From positions 359,088 through 423,087 of the forward strand of contig NZ_QRAO01000003.1 of the NCBI RefSeq assembly GCF_003353425.1: a stretch of 64,000 nucleotides of DNA. The letters run 5' to 3'. Positions 54,175 through 64,000 of this stretch are shown here, in pieces; position 1 is the stretch's first letter; the number at the start of each line of letters is the position of its first letter. Under the pieces are notes generated by a model that searched no databases, had not been told where the DNA came from, and saw nothing but the letters and a program-made list of their open reading frames with translations. Origin of the DNA: Marinirhabdus gelatinilytica. Lineage in GTDB: Bacteria > Bacteroidota > Bacteroidia > Flavobacteriales > Flavobacteriaceae. The translations under genes were made by a program, and so were the position numbers.

Positions 54175-54339
54175 TCAATCGGGCAAATCTCTCATAAACA
54201 TCTTGGCTACCATGGCATAGTAAAAATTTTTCTTCGGAAGATTTTTGCCACGGTGACGCGCTACCTTAATCTTGTTTATGGTGTAGAGCAAAAACAAGAC
54301 CGCTGCAAGAATAATAAAAGTAAGTAGGTAGTAAGCCAC
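54175..54339 (-). CDS. Possible 54-residue small membrane protein
   Basis: The frame, starting at a GTG, reads VAYYLLTFIILAAVLFLLYTINKIKVARHRGK and continues to FMRDLPD. It has one membrane helix followed by a strongly basic stretch, a plausible small membrane protein. Its stop lies 4 nt from the convergent symporter stop. The frame continues upstream without an ATG, so the true start is uncertain. It lies 66 nt downstream of the nitronate monooxygenase stop on the same strand. Confidence 0.45.
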   Translation of the reverse strand: MAYYLLTFIILAAVLFLLYTINKIKVARHRGKNLPKKNFYYAMVAKMFMRDLPD

Positions 54340-54405
54340 GTATTTCTGATATGCTGGGACAATATATAAAATAAATACGAAATTTTTCTGAATTGAGCTT
54401 TCCAG

Positions 54406-55347
54406 TTATAAATCCTGTATGCTTATTTTAGCAGTTTCAAACTCTGAAACCATTTCCTCAACTATTTGGGCAGCAGGTTTTATATCGTGTATAAGCCCTG
54501 CTATTTGGCCAATTTCCAGTTCTCCGTCATCAAGGTCGCCTTCAAACATCCCACGCTTGGCACGGGCTCTTCCCAACAGTTCTTGCAATTGCTCTTTAGT
54601 AGGGTTCTTGGTGTACAGCTCCATCACCTCTTCAAAAAACTTATTTTTCAGCATACGGACGGGTGCCAATTCTTTTAAGGTGAGCAAAGTATCACCTTCT
54701 TTGGCTTCCACCACCATTTTCTTAAAATTACGGTGAGCGCTACTTTCTTCCGAAGCTACAAAACGGCTACCCACTTGCACGGCATCGGCACCCAAGACCA
54801 TTGCGGCCAACATTCCCTTGCCATTGGCGATGCCACCAGCGGCAATTAATGGTATATCAATCTTCTCTTTCACCATAGGTATCAAGGTAAAGGTAGTAGT
54901 CTCTTCCCGGCCATTGTGCCCTCCTGCCTCAAAACCCTCGGCAACTACGGCATCTACGCCCGCCTCTTGTGCTTTTAAAGCAAACTTTACACTGCTCACC
55001 ACGTGCACCACGGTAATTCCTCTGTCCTTTAATTGCTGGGTGTAAGCCTTTGGGTTTCCCGCAGAAGTGAAAACTATTTTTACCCCTTCTTCAATAATGA
55101 TCTGGATGATCTCCTCCAAATTTGGGTATAGCATGGGTACGTTTACGCCAAAGGGTTTGTTGGTCGCTTTTTTGCATTTCACGATATGTTCCCTTAAAAC
55201 ATCAGGGTACATAGAGCCTGCGCCCAAAAGACCCAAGCCGCCCGCATTGCTCACGGCAGATGCCAACCGCCAACCACTGTTCCAAATCATCCCGGCCTGG
55301 ATGATGGGATACGTAACATTGAAAAGTTGTGTGATTTTATTTTGCAC
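54406..55347 (-). CDS. Nitronate monooxygenase / FabK-like flavoprotein
   Basis: A 313-residue TIM-barrel FMN protein. Features: PIIQAGMIWNSGWRLASAVSNAGGLGLLG (FMN N-terminal loop), GVNVPML, VVAEGFEAGGHNGR (catalytic His region), IPLIAAGGIANGKGMLAAMVLGADAVQVGSRF (phosphate-binding strands). NMOs oxidise alkyl nitronates; related FabK proteins reduce enoyl-ACP. The exact activity is open. It starts with GTG at 55347, sharing one base with the TAG stop of the upstream subtilase gene, which suggests coupled translation. Confidence 0.9.
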   Translation of the reverse strand: MQNKITQLFNVTYPIIQAGMIWNSGWRLASAVSNAGGLGLLGAGSMYPDVLREHIVKCKKATNKPFGVNVPMLYPNLEEIIQIIIEEGVKIVFTSAGNPKAYTQQLKDRGITVVHVVSSVKFALKAQEAGVDAVVAEGFEAGGHNGREETTTFTLIPMVKEKIDIPLIAAGGIANGKGMLAAMVLGADAVQVGSRFVASEESSAHRNFKKMVVEAKEGDTLLTLKELAPVRMLKNKFFEEVMELYTKNPTKEQLQELLGRARAKRGMFEGDLDDGELEIGQIAGLIHDIKPAAQIVEEMVSEFETAKISIQDL

Positions 55348-56969
55348 TATTTCTTTAAGATTTTAAAGTTATTGGTAACACCTTCAGCCGTAATACTGGC
55401 TATGTACACCCCTCCAGATAAAGCTGAAATATCTACCTTGTTCTGTATTGCTGAAATTTGCTGTACCATAACCTGCTTGCCCAACACATTATACAGAGAT
55501 ACCGTTGCTCTTTCGGTTTGTTGTGGGAAGGAAACATTGAAGACATCGGTCACTGGGTTTGGGTAAATAGCAAAGGTTTCTTTCAGTAATTGCGCTTCAA
55601 TCCCCAAAGTTTTTAGAGCGTTGTAGGCATCTTCGAAATTTGGGATTCCGTAGCCCATTTCATCTGTAGGGTTGTTGAACAAGTGTGCCGACTCCCGAAC
55701 CAATTGCATAATGGTACTGTTTTTTACCTCTGGTCTATATTCCCAAAGGCACGCTATCGCACCAGCCATAATAGGCGAGCTGAACGAAGTTCCACTGCTA
55801 AAGGTTACGTCTCCATCCTGATTTACGATGGCGGCATCCTGCCCCTGTGCCATTACATCTGGCTTAATGCGCCCGTCCACAGTAGGGCCAATAGAGCTGA
55901 AGCTTGCATAATTTCCGTTAGAGTCTACTGCGCCAATGGTCAAGATCCCTTTGGAATCTCCCGGAGTGGCCACAAATGTAAATCCGCCACCATCGTTCCC
56001 AGCAGAGGTTACCAGCAGCATCCCTTTTTCGAACGCAATGTTGCCACCGCGGGCGGCTATGGTTGTTTCTCCATCGAGGTCTTCATAAGAGTGGTCGTAG
56101 CTGGGGTTATCGTAATCTTGGTAGCCCAAAGAGGTGTTTACCACATCCACACCCAAACTATCGGCACGTTCCAAGGCTTCAACCCACCAAGCTTCTTCAA
56201 CAGGGTTTTCAGAAGGTCCAAACTCTGTTCTGAACAAATAGAAGGATGCTTCCGGAGCGGTACCTACAAAATTTTCATCTCCGTCCAAAAACGCTCCAAT
56301 ATTACTAAAAGTCCGTGCCCCGTGGGAGCCGGTACCATCTACATTGGTCTGTCTTTCAGCAAAATCGTAGGTTCCCAATAGGCGACCATCGGAAACCACA
56401 TCAGCAAAGGCATCGTTTGTAAGTACATTTGGGAAACCACTGTCCATTACGGCCACGATCATTCCCTCTCCCGTTAAATTTTCCTCGTGCAAGAAATCTA
56501 CTGCTAGCATTTCGGTTTGGTTGGTGGCTGCTCCATAATCGTATGTAATCCTACTTTCCTGATTTTCAATAATGAATTTATCCTCGGTTGGCGGTTGGAA
56601 TGGGCTCAAGTTCAAACCTTTGTCAGCAAATTCAACTTCCGTGACAAACGACAGATTTGTAAGCGCATTGATGTTGCTCTGGGAGCCACGCACATACACA
56701 GCATTTAACCACTTACTCTTTGCGTGTACGGTAATTCCGGATTGGTTTTTTATCTGGGTGATATAGTCTTCGTTTACCGGCACATCCCGCTCATCTATGG
56801 GAGTATTGTGCATCGCCTTTCGGTCTATGGCTTCTTGTGTTAAAATCGTGATAGGGTTTGCGATGGAGGCTGCCACGTCTTCCTTATCGGCAAAGAACAC
56901 TAGGGCATCCTCTTGTGCCATTGCTGTGACAGAAAATAACACAGTAGCTATTAGTATTAATTTTTTCAT
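55347..56969 (-). CDS. T9SS-exported S8 (subtilisin-like) peptidase
   Basis: A 540-residue secreted protease. It has a signal peptide (ends AMAQ), a propeptide region to about 140 and an S8 domain at about 160-450 with Asp176 (VAVMDSGFP), His216 (GTGSHGARTFS), the oxyanion Asn325 (TSAGNDGG) and Ser395 (SSGTSFSSPIMAG). A T9SS type A sorting domain closes the protein at about 462-540 (FAIYPNPVTDVFNVSF, SLYNVLGKQV, GGVYIASITAEG), implying secretion by the type IX system and attachment or release at the surface. It overlaps the NMO-like gene by 1 nt. Confidence 0.95.
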   Translation of the reverse strand: MKKLILIATVLFSVTAMAQEDALVFFADKEDVAASIANPITILTQEAIDRKAMHNTPIDERDVPVNEDYITQIKNQSGITVHAKSKWLNAVYVRGSQSNINALTNLSFVTEVEFADKGLNLSPFQPPTEDKFIIENQESRITYDYGAATNQTEMLAVDFLHEENLTGEGMIVAVMDSGFPNVLTNDAFADVVSDGRLLGTYDFAERQTNVDGTGSHGARTFSNIGAFLDGDENFVGTAPEASFYLFRTEFGPSENPVEEAWWVEALERADSLGVDVVNTSLGYQDYDNPSYDHSYEDLDGETTIAARGGNIAFEKGMLLVTSAGNDGGGFTFVATPGDSKGILTIGAVDSNGNYASFSSIGPTVDGRIKPDVMAQGQDAAIVNQDGDVTFSSGTSFSSPIMAGAIACLWEYRPEVKNSTIMQLVRESAHLFNNPTDEMGYGIPNFEDAYNALKTLGIEAQLLKETFAIYPNPVTDVFNVSFPQQTERATVSLYNVLGKQVMVQQISAIQNKVDISALSGGVYIASITAEGVTNNFKILKK

Positions 56970-57001
56970 CTTTCTCTTTCTTTAAAAATTTATCTGTCTT
57001 T

Positions 57002-58192
57002 TTAGGAAATAACGCCGCTTCCCAATAATTCATCCCCGCTGTACCAGGCTACGAACTGCCCTTCGGTAATGGCAGATTGGGGCTTTGTAAAGATAACATA
57101 AAGGCCCGAACGGGTTTGGTGTAATGTGGCTTTCTCTAACGGTTGTCGATACCGTATCCTTGCCATTACCTCCATGGTCTCACCTATTTTCAACACTAGA
57201 TCTTCACGCACCCAATGTATTTCCTCTTTTTTTACAAAGAGACCGCGGCGGTACAGACCGGGATGGCTCTTGCCCTGTCCGGTATAGATAATGTTTTCCT
57301 CAACATCGGTAGCGATGACGAAAAGAGGCTCCTGCGTACCTCCTACTCCCAATCCTTTACGTTGCCCGTTTGTAAAATAATGGGCGCCTTGGTGTGTTCC
57401 CACTACGGTTCCATCATTTTTTTGGTATTGGGTTTTTGCTGAAAGGGTTTGCAAATTTTTTTCTTCTGAAATTTCAGCTCCTTTTTTATATCCTTCAAAA
57501 TCTGAAGGAATTTCAACAATAGCTCCTTTTTTGGGTGCCAGTTGTTGTTGTAAAAATTCGGGCAAGCGTACTTTTCCTATAAAACACAAACCTTGTGAGT
57601 CGCGCTTTTCCGCAGTGATTAAATCTTGTGCTGCTGCAATCTCACGTACTTTTGGTTTTAACAATTCCCCAATGGGAAACAGGGTTTTTGCGAGTTGCTC
57701 TTGTGATAGTTGACATAGAAAATACGATTGGTCCTTATTGGGGTCCTTTCCTGCCAATAGTTGGTGGATGGTTTGCCCATCTTTCTGAAAGCTTGATTTC
57801 CTGCAGTAATGTCCCGTAGCAACAAAATCGGCTCCCAGATCTAGGGCGATTTTCATAAACACATCAAACTTTATCTCACGATTGCAAAGTACATCTGGGT
57901 TTGGGGTGCGTCCCATCTCGTATTCACGGAACATATAATCTACAATACGCTCTTTATATTGCTCGCTCAAGTCTACGGTTTGGAAGGGGATGTTCAGTTT
58001 TTGGGCTACCAACATAGCATCGTTGCTGTCTTCCAGCCAAGGGCATTCGTTGGAAATGGTAACTGAATCGTCGTGCCAATTTTTCATAAACAGTCCAATC
58101 ACCTCATAACCCTGCTCCTTGAGCAAATAGGCAGCCACGCTGGAGTCTACCCCACCGCTCAATCCTACTACTACGCGCTGTTTCTTTTTCAT
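57002..58192 (-). CDS. mnmA: tRNA 2-thiouridine(34) synthase MnmA
   Basis: A 396-residue enzyme that adds sulfur at U34 of the Lys, Glu and Gln tRNAs. The ATP PP-loop is [18 protein letters not shown]. The catalytic cysteine pair appears in [16 protein letters not shown] and [10 protein letters not shown], with [11 protein letters not shown] between. The C-terminal beta-barrel follows. The start at 58192 is preferred, because a TATTTTTG box fills 58201-58208 and excludes the GTG at 58201. Length and motifs are complete. Confidence 0.95.
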   Translation of the reverse strand: MKKKQRVVVGLSGGVDSSVAAYLLKEQGYEVIGLFMKNWHDDSVTISNECPWLEDSNDAMLVAQKLNIPFQTVDLSEQYKERIVDYMFREYEMGRTPNPDVLCNREIKFDVFMKIALDLGADFVATGHYCRKSSFQKDGQTIHQLLAGKDPNKDQSYFLCQLSQEQLAKTLFPIGELLKPKVREIAAAQDLITAEKRDSQGLCFIGKVRLPEFLQQQLAPKKGAIVEIPSDFEGYKKGAEISEEKNLQTLSAKTQYQKNDGTVVGTHQGAHYFTNGQRKGLGVGGTQEPLFVIATDVEENIIYTGQGKSHPGLYRRGLFVKKEEIHWVREDLVLKIGETMEVMARIRYRQPLEKATLHQTRSGLYVIFTKPQSAITEGQFVAWYSGDELLGSGVIS

Positions 58193-58200
58193 TATGGACA

Positions 58201-58208
58201 CAAAAATA
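58201..58208 (-). promoter_or_regulatory. mnmA promoter -7 box
   Basis: Minus-strand TATTTTTG lies 8 nt before the ATG at 58192, giving a transcript with almost no leader. Confidence 0.6.
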
Positions 58209-58282
58209 CGATGTAATATCTACAATTCTACACAAAGAAAATCCTTAAAACCGATAGCCGTATCGGTTCGCTTTATGGTTAC

Positions 58283-58972
58283 TTAGTTTCTTTTTTGGGG
58301 TTTGGGATAGGTTTCTTCCAACTCTAGGGCACCGTCCTTAAAGTACTGCCAGAGACCGTGTTTCTTTCCGTTTTTATAGTAGCCCTTAATGGTTATGTTA
58401 CCGTTTGCATCGTAATATTCGGCTGGACCATGGAGTTTGTCGTTGTGGTATATAAGCTTTTTCAACATAACACCCTCTGGCGAGTAGTAAAAGTTGTCGC
58501 CTTGTTTTATACCGTTCTCGTAGGTTACTTCTTCGGTCTTGGTACCATTTGGATAATAGGTGGTTTGTACACCGTGCATTTTTCCGTCCACATAATTTTC
58601 CCTACTCATAATGTTGTTGGACTTCTCTTGGTAATACACCCACTCACCTATTCGTTGCTTACCCTCCATTTGGCCTTCGCTCACGAGTTTTCCCTTTATG
58701 GTAAAATACTTTACCACTGCAATGTTACTGTTGGGTTTAAACTCCTTGGTGGTCGTAGGCTTATCGCCACATTCACTACAATAAAACGAAAAGGTACCTA
58801 CTTCTTTACCATGCTCAAACTGCCCTTCGTACCTAAGTTGTTTGGTATTGGGATAGTATTTTTTCCAGACCCCGTGGCGTTTACCAGCCTCGTCAAAAGC
58901 ATTGACTTCTTGGGCCGTCAAAAAATTTACTGAAAGAATTGCAAAAACGAAAAAGATGCTGATACGTTTCAT
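58283..58972 (-). CDS. Exported YwqK/MORN-like repeat protein
   Basis: A 229-residue protein with a signal peptide (MKRISIFFVFAILSVNFLTAQ). About six repeats of the MORN-like pattern follow (GVWKKYYPNTKQLRYEGQF, KMHGVQTTYYPNGTKTEEVTY, KLHGPAEYYDANGNITIKGYY, KKHGLWQYFKDG). The repeats match the family called YwqK antitoxins; in Bacteroidota these are usually stand-alone exported proteins, so an antitoxin role is doubtful. CSECG in the third repeat suggests a disulfide or metal site. The start at 58972 is preferred over 59029 because it begins the signal peptide. Confidence 0.85.
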   Translation of the reverse strand: MKRISIFFVFAILSVNFLTAQEVNAFDEAGKRHGVWKKYYPNTKQLRYEGQFEHGKEVGTFSFYCSECGDKPTTTKEFKPNSNIAVVKYFTIKGKLVSEGQMEGKQRIGEWVYYQEKSNNIMSRENYVDGKMHGVQTTYYPNGTKTEEVTYENGIKQGDNFYYSPEGVMLKKLIYHNDKLHGPAEYYDANGNITIKGYYKNGKKHGLWQYFKDGALELEETYPKPQKRN

Positions 58973-59076
58973 AGAAAAATACTTTTTAAGATAACGCAAG
59001 TTTTTTAATTCTATTAAATGAGTACTCACTGAATTTCAAAAAGCATACCATTCACGAACTACGGAATTTCAAAAAA

Positions 59077-60951
59077 TTACTTTTTCTTTCCCTGGGCCTT
59101 TTTCTGTTGTTCTGCCTGCTCCATCATTTCGGCCATTTTACGCTGAAAACGGTTTTGCTTCTTAGGTTTTTTCTTCTTTACCTGTATCTGGGCCTTTATT
59201 TTTTCCTCGTCTATTATGTAGTTCTTGATTACTAGCATAATACCAATGGTAATAAGGTTTGACGTAAGATAGTATAAGGAAAGTCCACTTGCGTAGTTGT
59301 TGAAGAACACCAGCATGAACAATGGCGAGAGATACATCAAGAATTTCATATTGGGCATTCCCGGTTGTTGCTGTGCCTGCATACTCTGGCCAGTACTCAT
59401 AATCATATACGCACCAATGGCAATAGAGGCCAAGATGGGGAACAAACTCACGTGGTCTCCATAAAACGGTATGTGGAAGGGCAACTCGGCAATAGTATCG
59501 TAACTACTCAAATCTTCGGCCCAAAGGAAACTTTTTTGTCGTAGATCGAAGGCCGTAGGGAAAAAGGTAAACAGCGCGTAAAACACCGGGATTTGCAATA
59601 GCGCTGGTAAGCAGCCCTTCAGCGGACTGGCCCCGGCTATATTTTGCAGCTTCATGGTCTCCTGCTGGATCTTCATCTGGTTGCCTTCGTGCTTCTTACG
59701 GATTTCATCAATCTCGGGCTTTAACACTTTCATCTTTGCCTGCGACAGGTACTGCTTGTACTGTACTGGAGATAGCGCCAGCTTTATCAAGATTGTTAGA
59801 ACGATAATGGCGATTCCTGCCGGTAAAAAGCCACTTAACAACCCGAACAATGGAATAATGATGTATTTGTTTATCATCCCAAAGATTCCCCAGCCCAATG
59901 GCATAGCTTCATCCAGGTTTCTATCGTAATCGTTGAATATCTGGTAATCGGTTGGACCGTAGTACATATTCATATTCTCGGCAAGCGCGCCTCCTTTTGG
60001 TTCGATCAAAATTTTTGCGCCGTATTTCTTGGTGAATACAGTGTCTACTTCTTCATCGATCACCAAATCTGTAGAAGAAAATGCTACTTCCTTGAAGGGT
60101 ACATCTGTCAACAACATAGAGCTGAAAAAGTGCTGGCGGAAATTCATCCAATCTACGTCTGTTTCCACTTCGGCATCTTCTCCGGTAGGATCCAGTTTGC
60201 TGAAATCTTCATTTTCGTGCTCATACGTTAAACGTGAGTAGCGATTTTCATACGTGATACTCTTGGCGTGGCGGAACCCTTTTAGCTTCCAGTCTATATA
60301 GATGGGTGACGAAGTATCCACGACTCCTTCCAGCCCTTGGGATTTTATACTGAAATCCAACATATACTCCCCCGGTTTCAGGGCGTAGCGGTACTCGATA
60401 AATTTATTTTCGCCGGCTTTTAAGCGCATGGTAAGCACCTCGTTGTCACCATTTTTGGTCAAAGAAGGTTCAAAAAAGAGGTCACGGCTATTCAGCAGCC
60501 TGTTTTCCGCATTGAACTGAAGGTTAAAATCGTTATTCCCATCTTTTATAAGATATACCTGCTCCCCATTGTAAGTAGTATGCTCCTTGAGCATTGCCTC
60601 TACAATGTACCCTCCTTTGTTGCTCACCTTTAATAAGAGTACATCATTTTCTAAAGTGGTAGTGGCATCTGTGGCCGAAGGCAGTGTCCCAGAATAGGCA
60701 AAAGAGCCCAAGCGGTTCTTCAGCTCTTCCACAGCGGTAGAATCGGTAGCTGAGGCAGTATTTATTTCTTCCTGGGTAACTTGTTTGGTATTGGTATTAA
60801 CCTCTGGTGTATTGGTTTCCTCGGCAACTTCTTCGGTAGTAACTTCCTCCTTAGCCTCTTCGTTTTGGTTCATATAGAGCATCCAGAGCAGGATGGCACC
60901 AATGATCAAGAAACCGATTAACGAATTTTTATCAAACTTTTTTTCTTCCAT
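59077..60951 (-). CDS. yidC: Membrane protein insertase YidC
   Basis: A 624-residue Oxa1/YidC insertase that folds and inserts inner-membrane proteins with or without SecYEG. It has an N-terminal membrane anchor (about 8-24), then a large periplasmic beta domain (about 90-345). The conserved core has five helices (about 360-580) with LALSPVQYKQYLSQAKMKVLKPEI, SPLKGCLPALLQIPVFYALF and the hydrophilic-groove Arg/Lys in that core. The tail is rich in Lys/Gln (KKKKPKKQNRFQRKM), as expected for ribosome contact. It lies 203 nt downstream of pyrG on the same strand. Confidence 0.96.
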   Translation of the reverse strand: MEEKKFDKNSLIGFLIIGAILLWMLYMNQNEEAKEEVTTEEVAEETNTPEVNTNTKQVTQEEINTASATDSTAVEELKNRLGSFAYSGTLPSATDATTTLENDVLLLKVSNKGGYIVEAMLKEHTTYNGEQVYLIKDGNNDFNLQFNAENRLLNSRDLFFEPSLTKNGDNEVLTMRLKAGENKFIEYRYALKPGEYMLDFSIKSQGLEGVVDTSSPIYIDWKLKGFRHAKSITYENRYSRLTYEHENEDFSKLDPTGEDAEVETDVDWMNFRQHFFSSMLLTDVPFKEVAFSSTDLVIDEEVDTVFTKKYGAKILIEPKGGALAENMNMYYGPTDYQIFNDYDRNLDEAMPLGWGIFGMINKYIIIPLFGLLSGFLPAGIAIIVLTILIKLALSPVQYKQYLSQAKMKVLKPEIDEIRKKHEGNQMKIQQETMKLQNIAGASPLKGCLPALLQIPVFYALFTFFPTAFDLRQKSFLWAEDLSSYDTIAELPFHIPFYGDHVSLFPILASIAIGAYMIMSTGQSMQAQQQPGMPNMKFLMYLSPLFMLVFFNNYASGLSLYYLTSNLITIGIMLVIKNYIIDEEKIKAQIQVKKKKPKKQNRFQRKMAEMMEQAEQQKKAQGKKK

Positions 60952-61154
60952 ATTTCAACTCCGCCCAACATACAGTTGACGGTTTTTTTAATTTATGTAT
61001 TCAGAAATTCTCTGAACTTACAATTCTATTCTTAGAAGTTAACTACTCCTGTTTATACTGAGCTTGCTGAAGGACTCAACCAGACACAGCCAATTATATA
61101 CTTTTTTTTTACAATAACTTAGCCCTAACAGGGTAAAGCGACACATTGTCTTGT

Positions 61155-62810
<1,656 letters not shown>

Positions 62811-63042
62811 TTATTGGTACAGTTTCCTGAAAATTGGTCAGAAACTTGTGGGCGAAAGTATTGATAAAAATATTGAAGCGGATATACTAAAACGTAAATA
62901 CGCTTAGGGATAAAGATTTCGGAAGTTGTGTGATTTTGAATTTCACCACTTTAATCTTGAAGACGATTTGCGACAAATTGTAGGAAAGCCAATCAACTTA
63001 CCCAACTGTACCATTATCGTTATGGGTTATATCCATACATTT

Positions 63043-63687
63043 TTATTTCACGGTGTAATTTCCATTTGCCCATTGTATGGTTGGTTCAATCCATTCTTTC
63101 AGGGGCTTGAATAAAAATCCGTGTTCTAACCCAGTATTCAACTCAATTTCTTCGAAGTGATCGATTTTGCAACTTGAAGTATTTTTCCGTTCCAAAGCGG
63201 AAACTCCAAACGGGTCTGTTTTTTCATAAATCGTCAAAATATTCCCACAATAATTTATTTCGGGAATATTTTCGATATCACTATTTCTAAAACTCCCGAT
63301 AAAGACAAAATTTAAATCTGGATTGTTTGCCAATGTAGAAATATATTGAGCAATGTATCCACCTTTTGAAGTCCCAACAACAGTTATTTTTTTCGGTTCT
63401 GTTCCGTTTTTTATTAAACTGTCAATTTGAGTTACAATGCCAATGGCGTATTCTCTTGCGTTAACATTTCCACTCCGTTTTTCGCTTATCACTTTAAGTC
63501 CGCTTTTCTTAAATTCAGAAATAATTTCGTTGTATTCAGTTCGCCCAAATTCGGGATGCAATTCATTCAATTCGTGTTCTTCTAAAAATCGGTTGTGAAG
63601 GAAGAAAATAAATCGGTCATCATTTTCAGTTCCGCACTCAAACAAAATTGAGCAAAAAACCATACCTATTATAGCACTAATTTTCAT
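63043..63687 (-). CDS. Alpha/beta-hydrolase-like exported protein
   Basis: A 214-residue protein with a hydrophobic N-terminus (MKISAIIGMVFCSILFEC), a weak lipobox. It shows a nucleophile-elbow motif, VGTSKGGYIAQY (GxSxG), a later acidic stretch YEKTDPFG and a possible catalytic His in LEHGFLFKP. This layout fits a small alpha/beta-hydrolase; the substrate is unknown. The gene is AT-richer than the core and is separated from the VOC gene by a structured spacer, suggesting an accessory origin. Confidence 0.7.
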   Translation of the reverse strand: MKISAIIGMVFCSILFECGTENDDRFIFFLHNRFLEEHELNELHPEFGRTEYNEIISEFKKSGLKVISEKRSGNVNAREYAIGIVTQIDSLIKNGTEPKKITVVGTSKGGYIAQYISTLANNPDLNFVFIGSFRNSDIENIPEINYCGNILTIYEKTDPFGVSALERKNTSSCKIDHFEEIELNTGLEHGFLFKPLKEWIEPTIQWANGNYTVK

Positions 63688-63732
63688 TTATAATCTTTTT
63701 AAACGTTTGGTATGGCTTAACATCATCTATGC

Positions 63733-63770
63733 AACCAATTGCAATGGGTTGTCCACGTTGGTGGCAGCGG
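63733..63770. repeat. Structured spacer between accessory genes
   Basis: CAACC (63733) and GGTTG (63747) pair around a 9-nt loop, and CCAC-gttg-GTGG (63753-63764) forms a second small hairpin. On the minus strand it begins AACCGCTG, like the AACCGCTG at the end of the structured spacer near 27315. No gene is present. Confidence 0.35.
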
Positions 63771-63774
63771 TTTT

Positions 63775-64000
63775 CTATTTCAAATTCAATTGCCAAGAAA
63801 CTCCAAATTGGTCTTCAATAAATCCAAATTTTTGACTAAAACCGTAGTTGTTCAATGGCATCATAACTTTTCCGTTTTCAGATAATCCAGAAAATAGTCT
63901 TTCAAGTTCATCTTCATTTTCACACTCTATGTAATTGGAGACTGCTGGGGTAAAGTCCCAAGCGTGAATTGGTGGGCTATCACTGCACATAAACACGTTA
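63775..64000 (-). CDS. VOC-family (PhnB-like) protein, 5' end outside the window
   Basis: The last 75 or so codons of a glyoxalase/bleomycin-resistance (VOC) fold protein. Visible parts are FMCSDSPPIHAWDFTPAVSNYIECENEDEL, GKVMMPLNNYGFS and the closing KFGFIEDQFGVSWQLNL, typical of PhnB/3-demethylubiquinone-methyltransferase-like members with a metal-ligand Glu near the FGFIEDQFG motif. An internal ATG at 63996 exists, but the homology continues past it, so the gene is cut by the window edge. Confidence 0.8.
   Translation of the reverse strand, partial: NVFMCSDSPPIHAWDFTPAVSNYIECENEDELERLFSGLSENGKVMMPLNNYGFSQKFGFIEDQFGVSWQLNLK

Noticed and set aside
55683-56381. 232-codon frame antisense to the subtilase
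   Set aside because: The subtilase has all catalytic motifs and a T9SS tail on the other strand; the antisense frame shows no domain.
58283-58972. Toxin-antitoxin system
   Set aside because: The YwqK-like protein is exported and no toxin gene is adjacent.
61060-61095. Second copy of the inverted-repeat element, seen as GAGCTTGCTGAAGGACTC
   Set aside because: Only one short arm with loose similarity is present, with no matching terminal repeats.

Overview
The window looks like chromosomal DNA of a marine-type member of the Flavobacteriaceae (Bacteroidota). The evidence is the gliding-motility isomerase GldI, a subtilase with a type IX secretion (T9SS) tail, a carboxypeptidase-like/plug/barrel TonB receptor, a ResB-CcsA fusion for cytochrome c maturation, the DUF2520-KdsC-UbiA-Maf cluster, and repeated TAnnTTTG promoter elements (the Bacteroidota sigma-A -7 box) just before genes. 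Shine-Dalgarno sequences are mostly absent. No rRNA, tRNA, CRISPR array, intact insertion sequence or prophage was recognised.

Layout. 1-5 kb: end of an unknown gene, DciA-like protein, Ndk, a PhoD-like lipoprotein, NrnA, GldI and a cyclophilin/FKBP lipoprotein. 5-9 kb: SulP transporter, large MscS channel, then a 518-nt gap holding only two doubtful small ORFs. 9-13.5 kb: exported and lipoproteins of mostly unknown role, a CsaA-like tRNA-binding protein and a small protein usually labelled phosphoribosylpyrophosphate synthetase. 13.5-26.6 kb: UvrB, a metallopeptidase-like exported protein, GH3-family protein, RluF, Hsp20, DUF2254, TerB-like, a coiled-coil membrane protein, SucC, PepD and DUF3810. 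26.6-30.4 kb: an AT-richer accessory stretch with a lone lipoprotein flanked by inverted repeats, a highly structured spacer, a short NrfD/ActC-like membrane protein, a membrane LytTR regulator, a CPBP protease and a lipoprotein gene whose start codon is ATA. 30.5-45 kb: two amidohydrolase-like proteins, a 126-bp inverted-repeat element, an unknown helical protein, ArsC-like protein, TonB receptor, FumC, a 7TM protein with a LuxR-like C-terminus and the CcsBA fusion. 45-49 kb: DUF2520, KdsC, UbiA-type prenyltransferase, a 31-copy heptanucleotide array, Maf and a lipoprotein. 49-63 kb: small MscS channel, PIG-L deacetylase, a 43-residue membrane peptide followed by a sodium:solute symporter, nitronate monooxygenase-like protein, T9SS subtilase, MnmA, YwqK-type protein, YidC and PyrG. 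63-64 kb: an AT-rich accessory end with an alpha/beta-hydrolase-like protein and a partial VOC-family protein.

Themes. Core metabolism and maintenance (nucleotides, TCA cycle, LPS Kdo, tRNA/rRNA modification, DNA repair) are mixed with envelope biogenesis. Promoter -7 boxes fix several start codons downstream of the longest possible start and predict very short or leaderless messages for uvrB, rluF, mnmA and the DUF2520 gene. The most interesting signals are a 22-bp-spaced direct repeat between the LytTR regulator and the CPBP protease, the structured spacer at 27.2-27.3 kb, the short NrfD/ActC-like protein and the heptamer array ahead of maf. I did not find a clear-cut complete new system; the LytTR-CPBP module is the best candidate for an undescribed small regulatory circuit.
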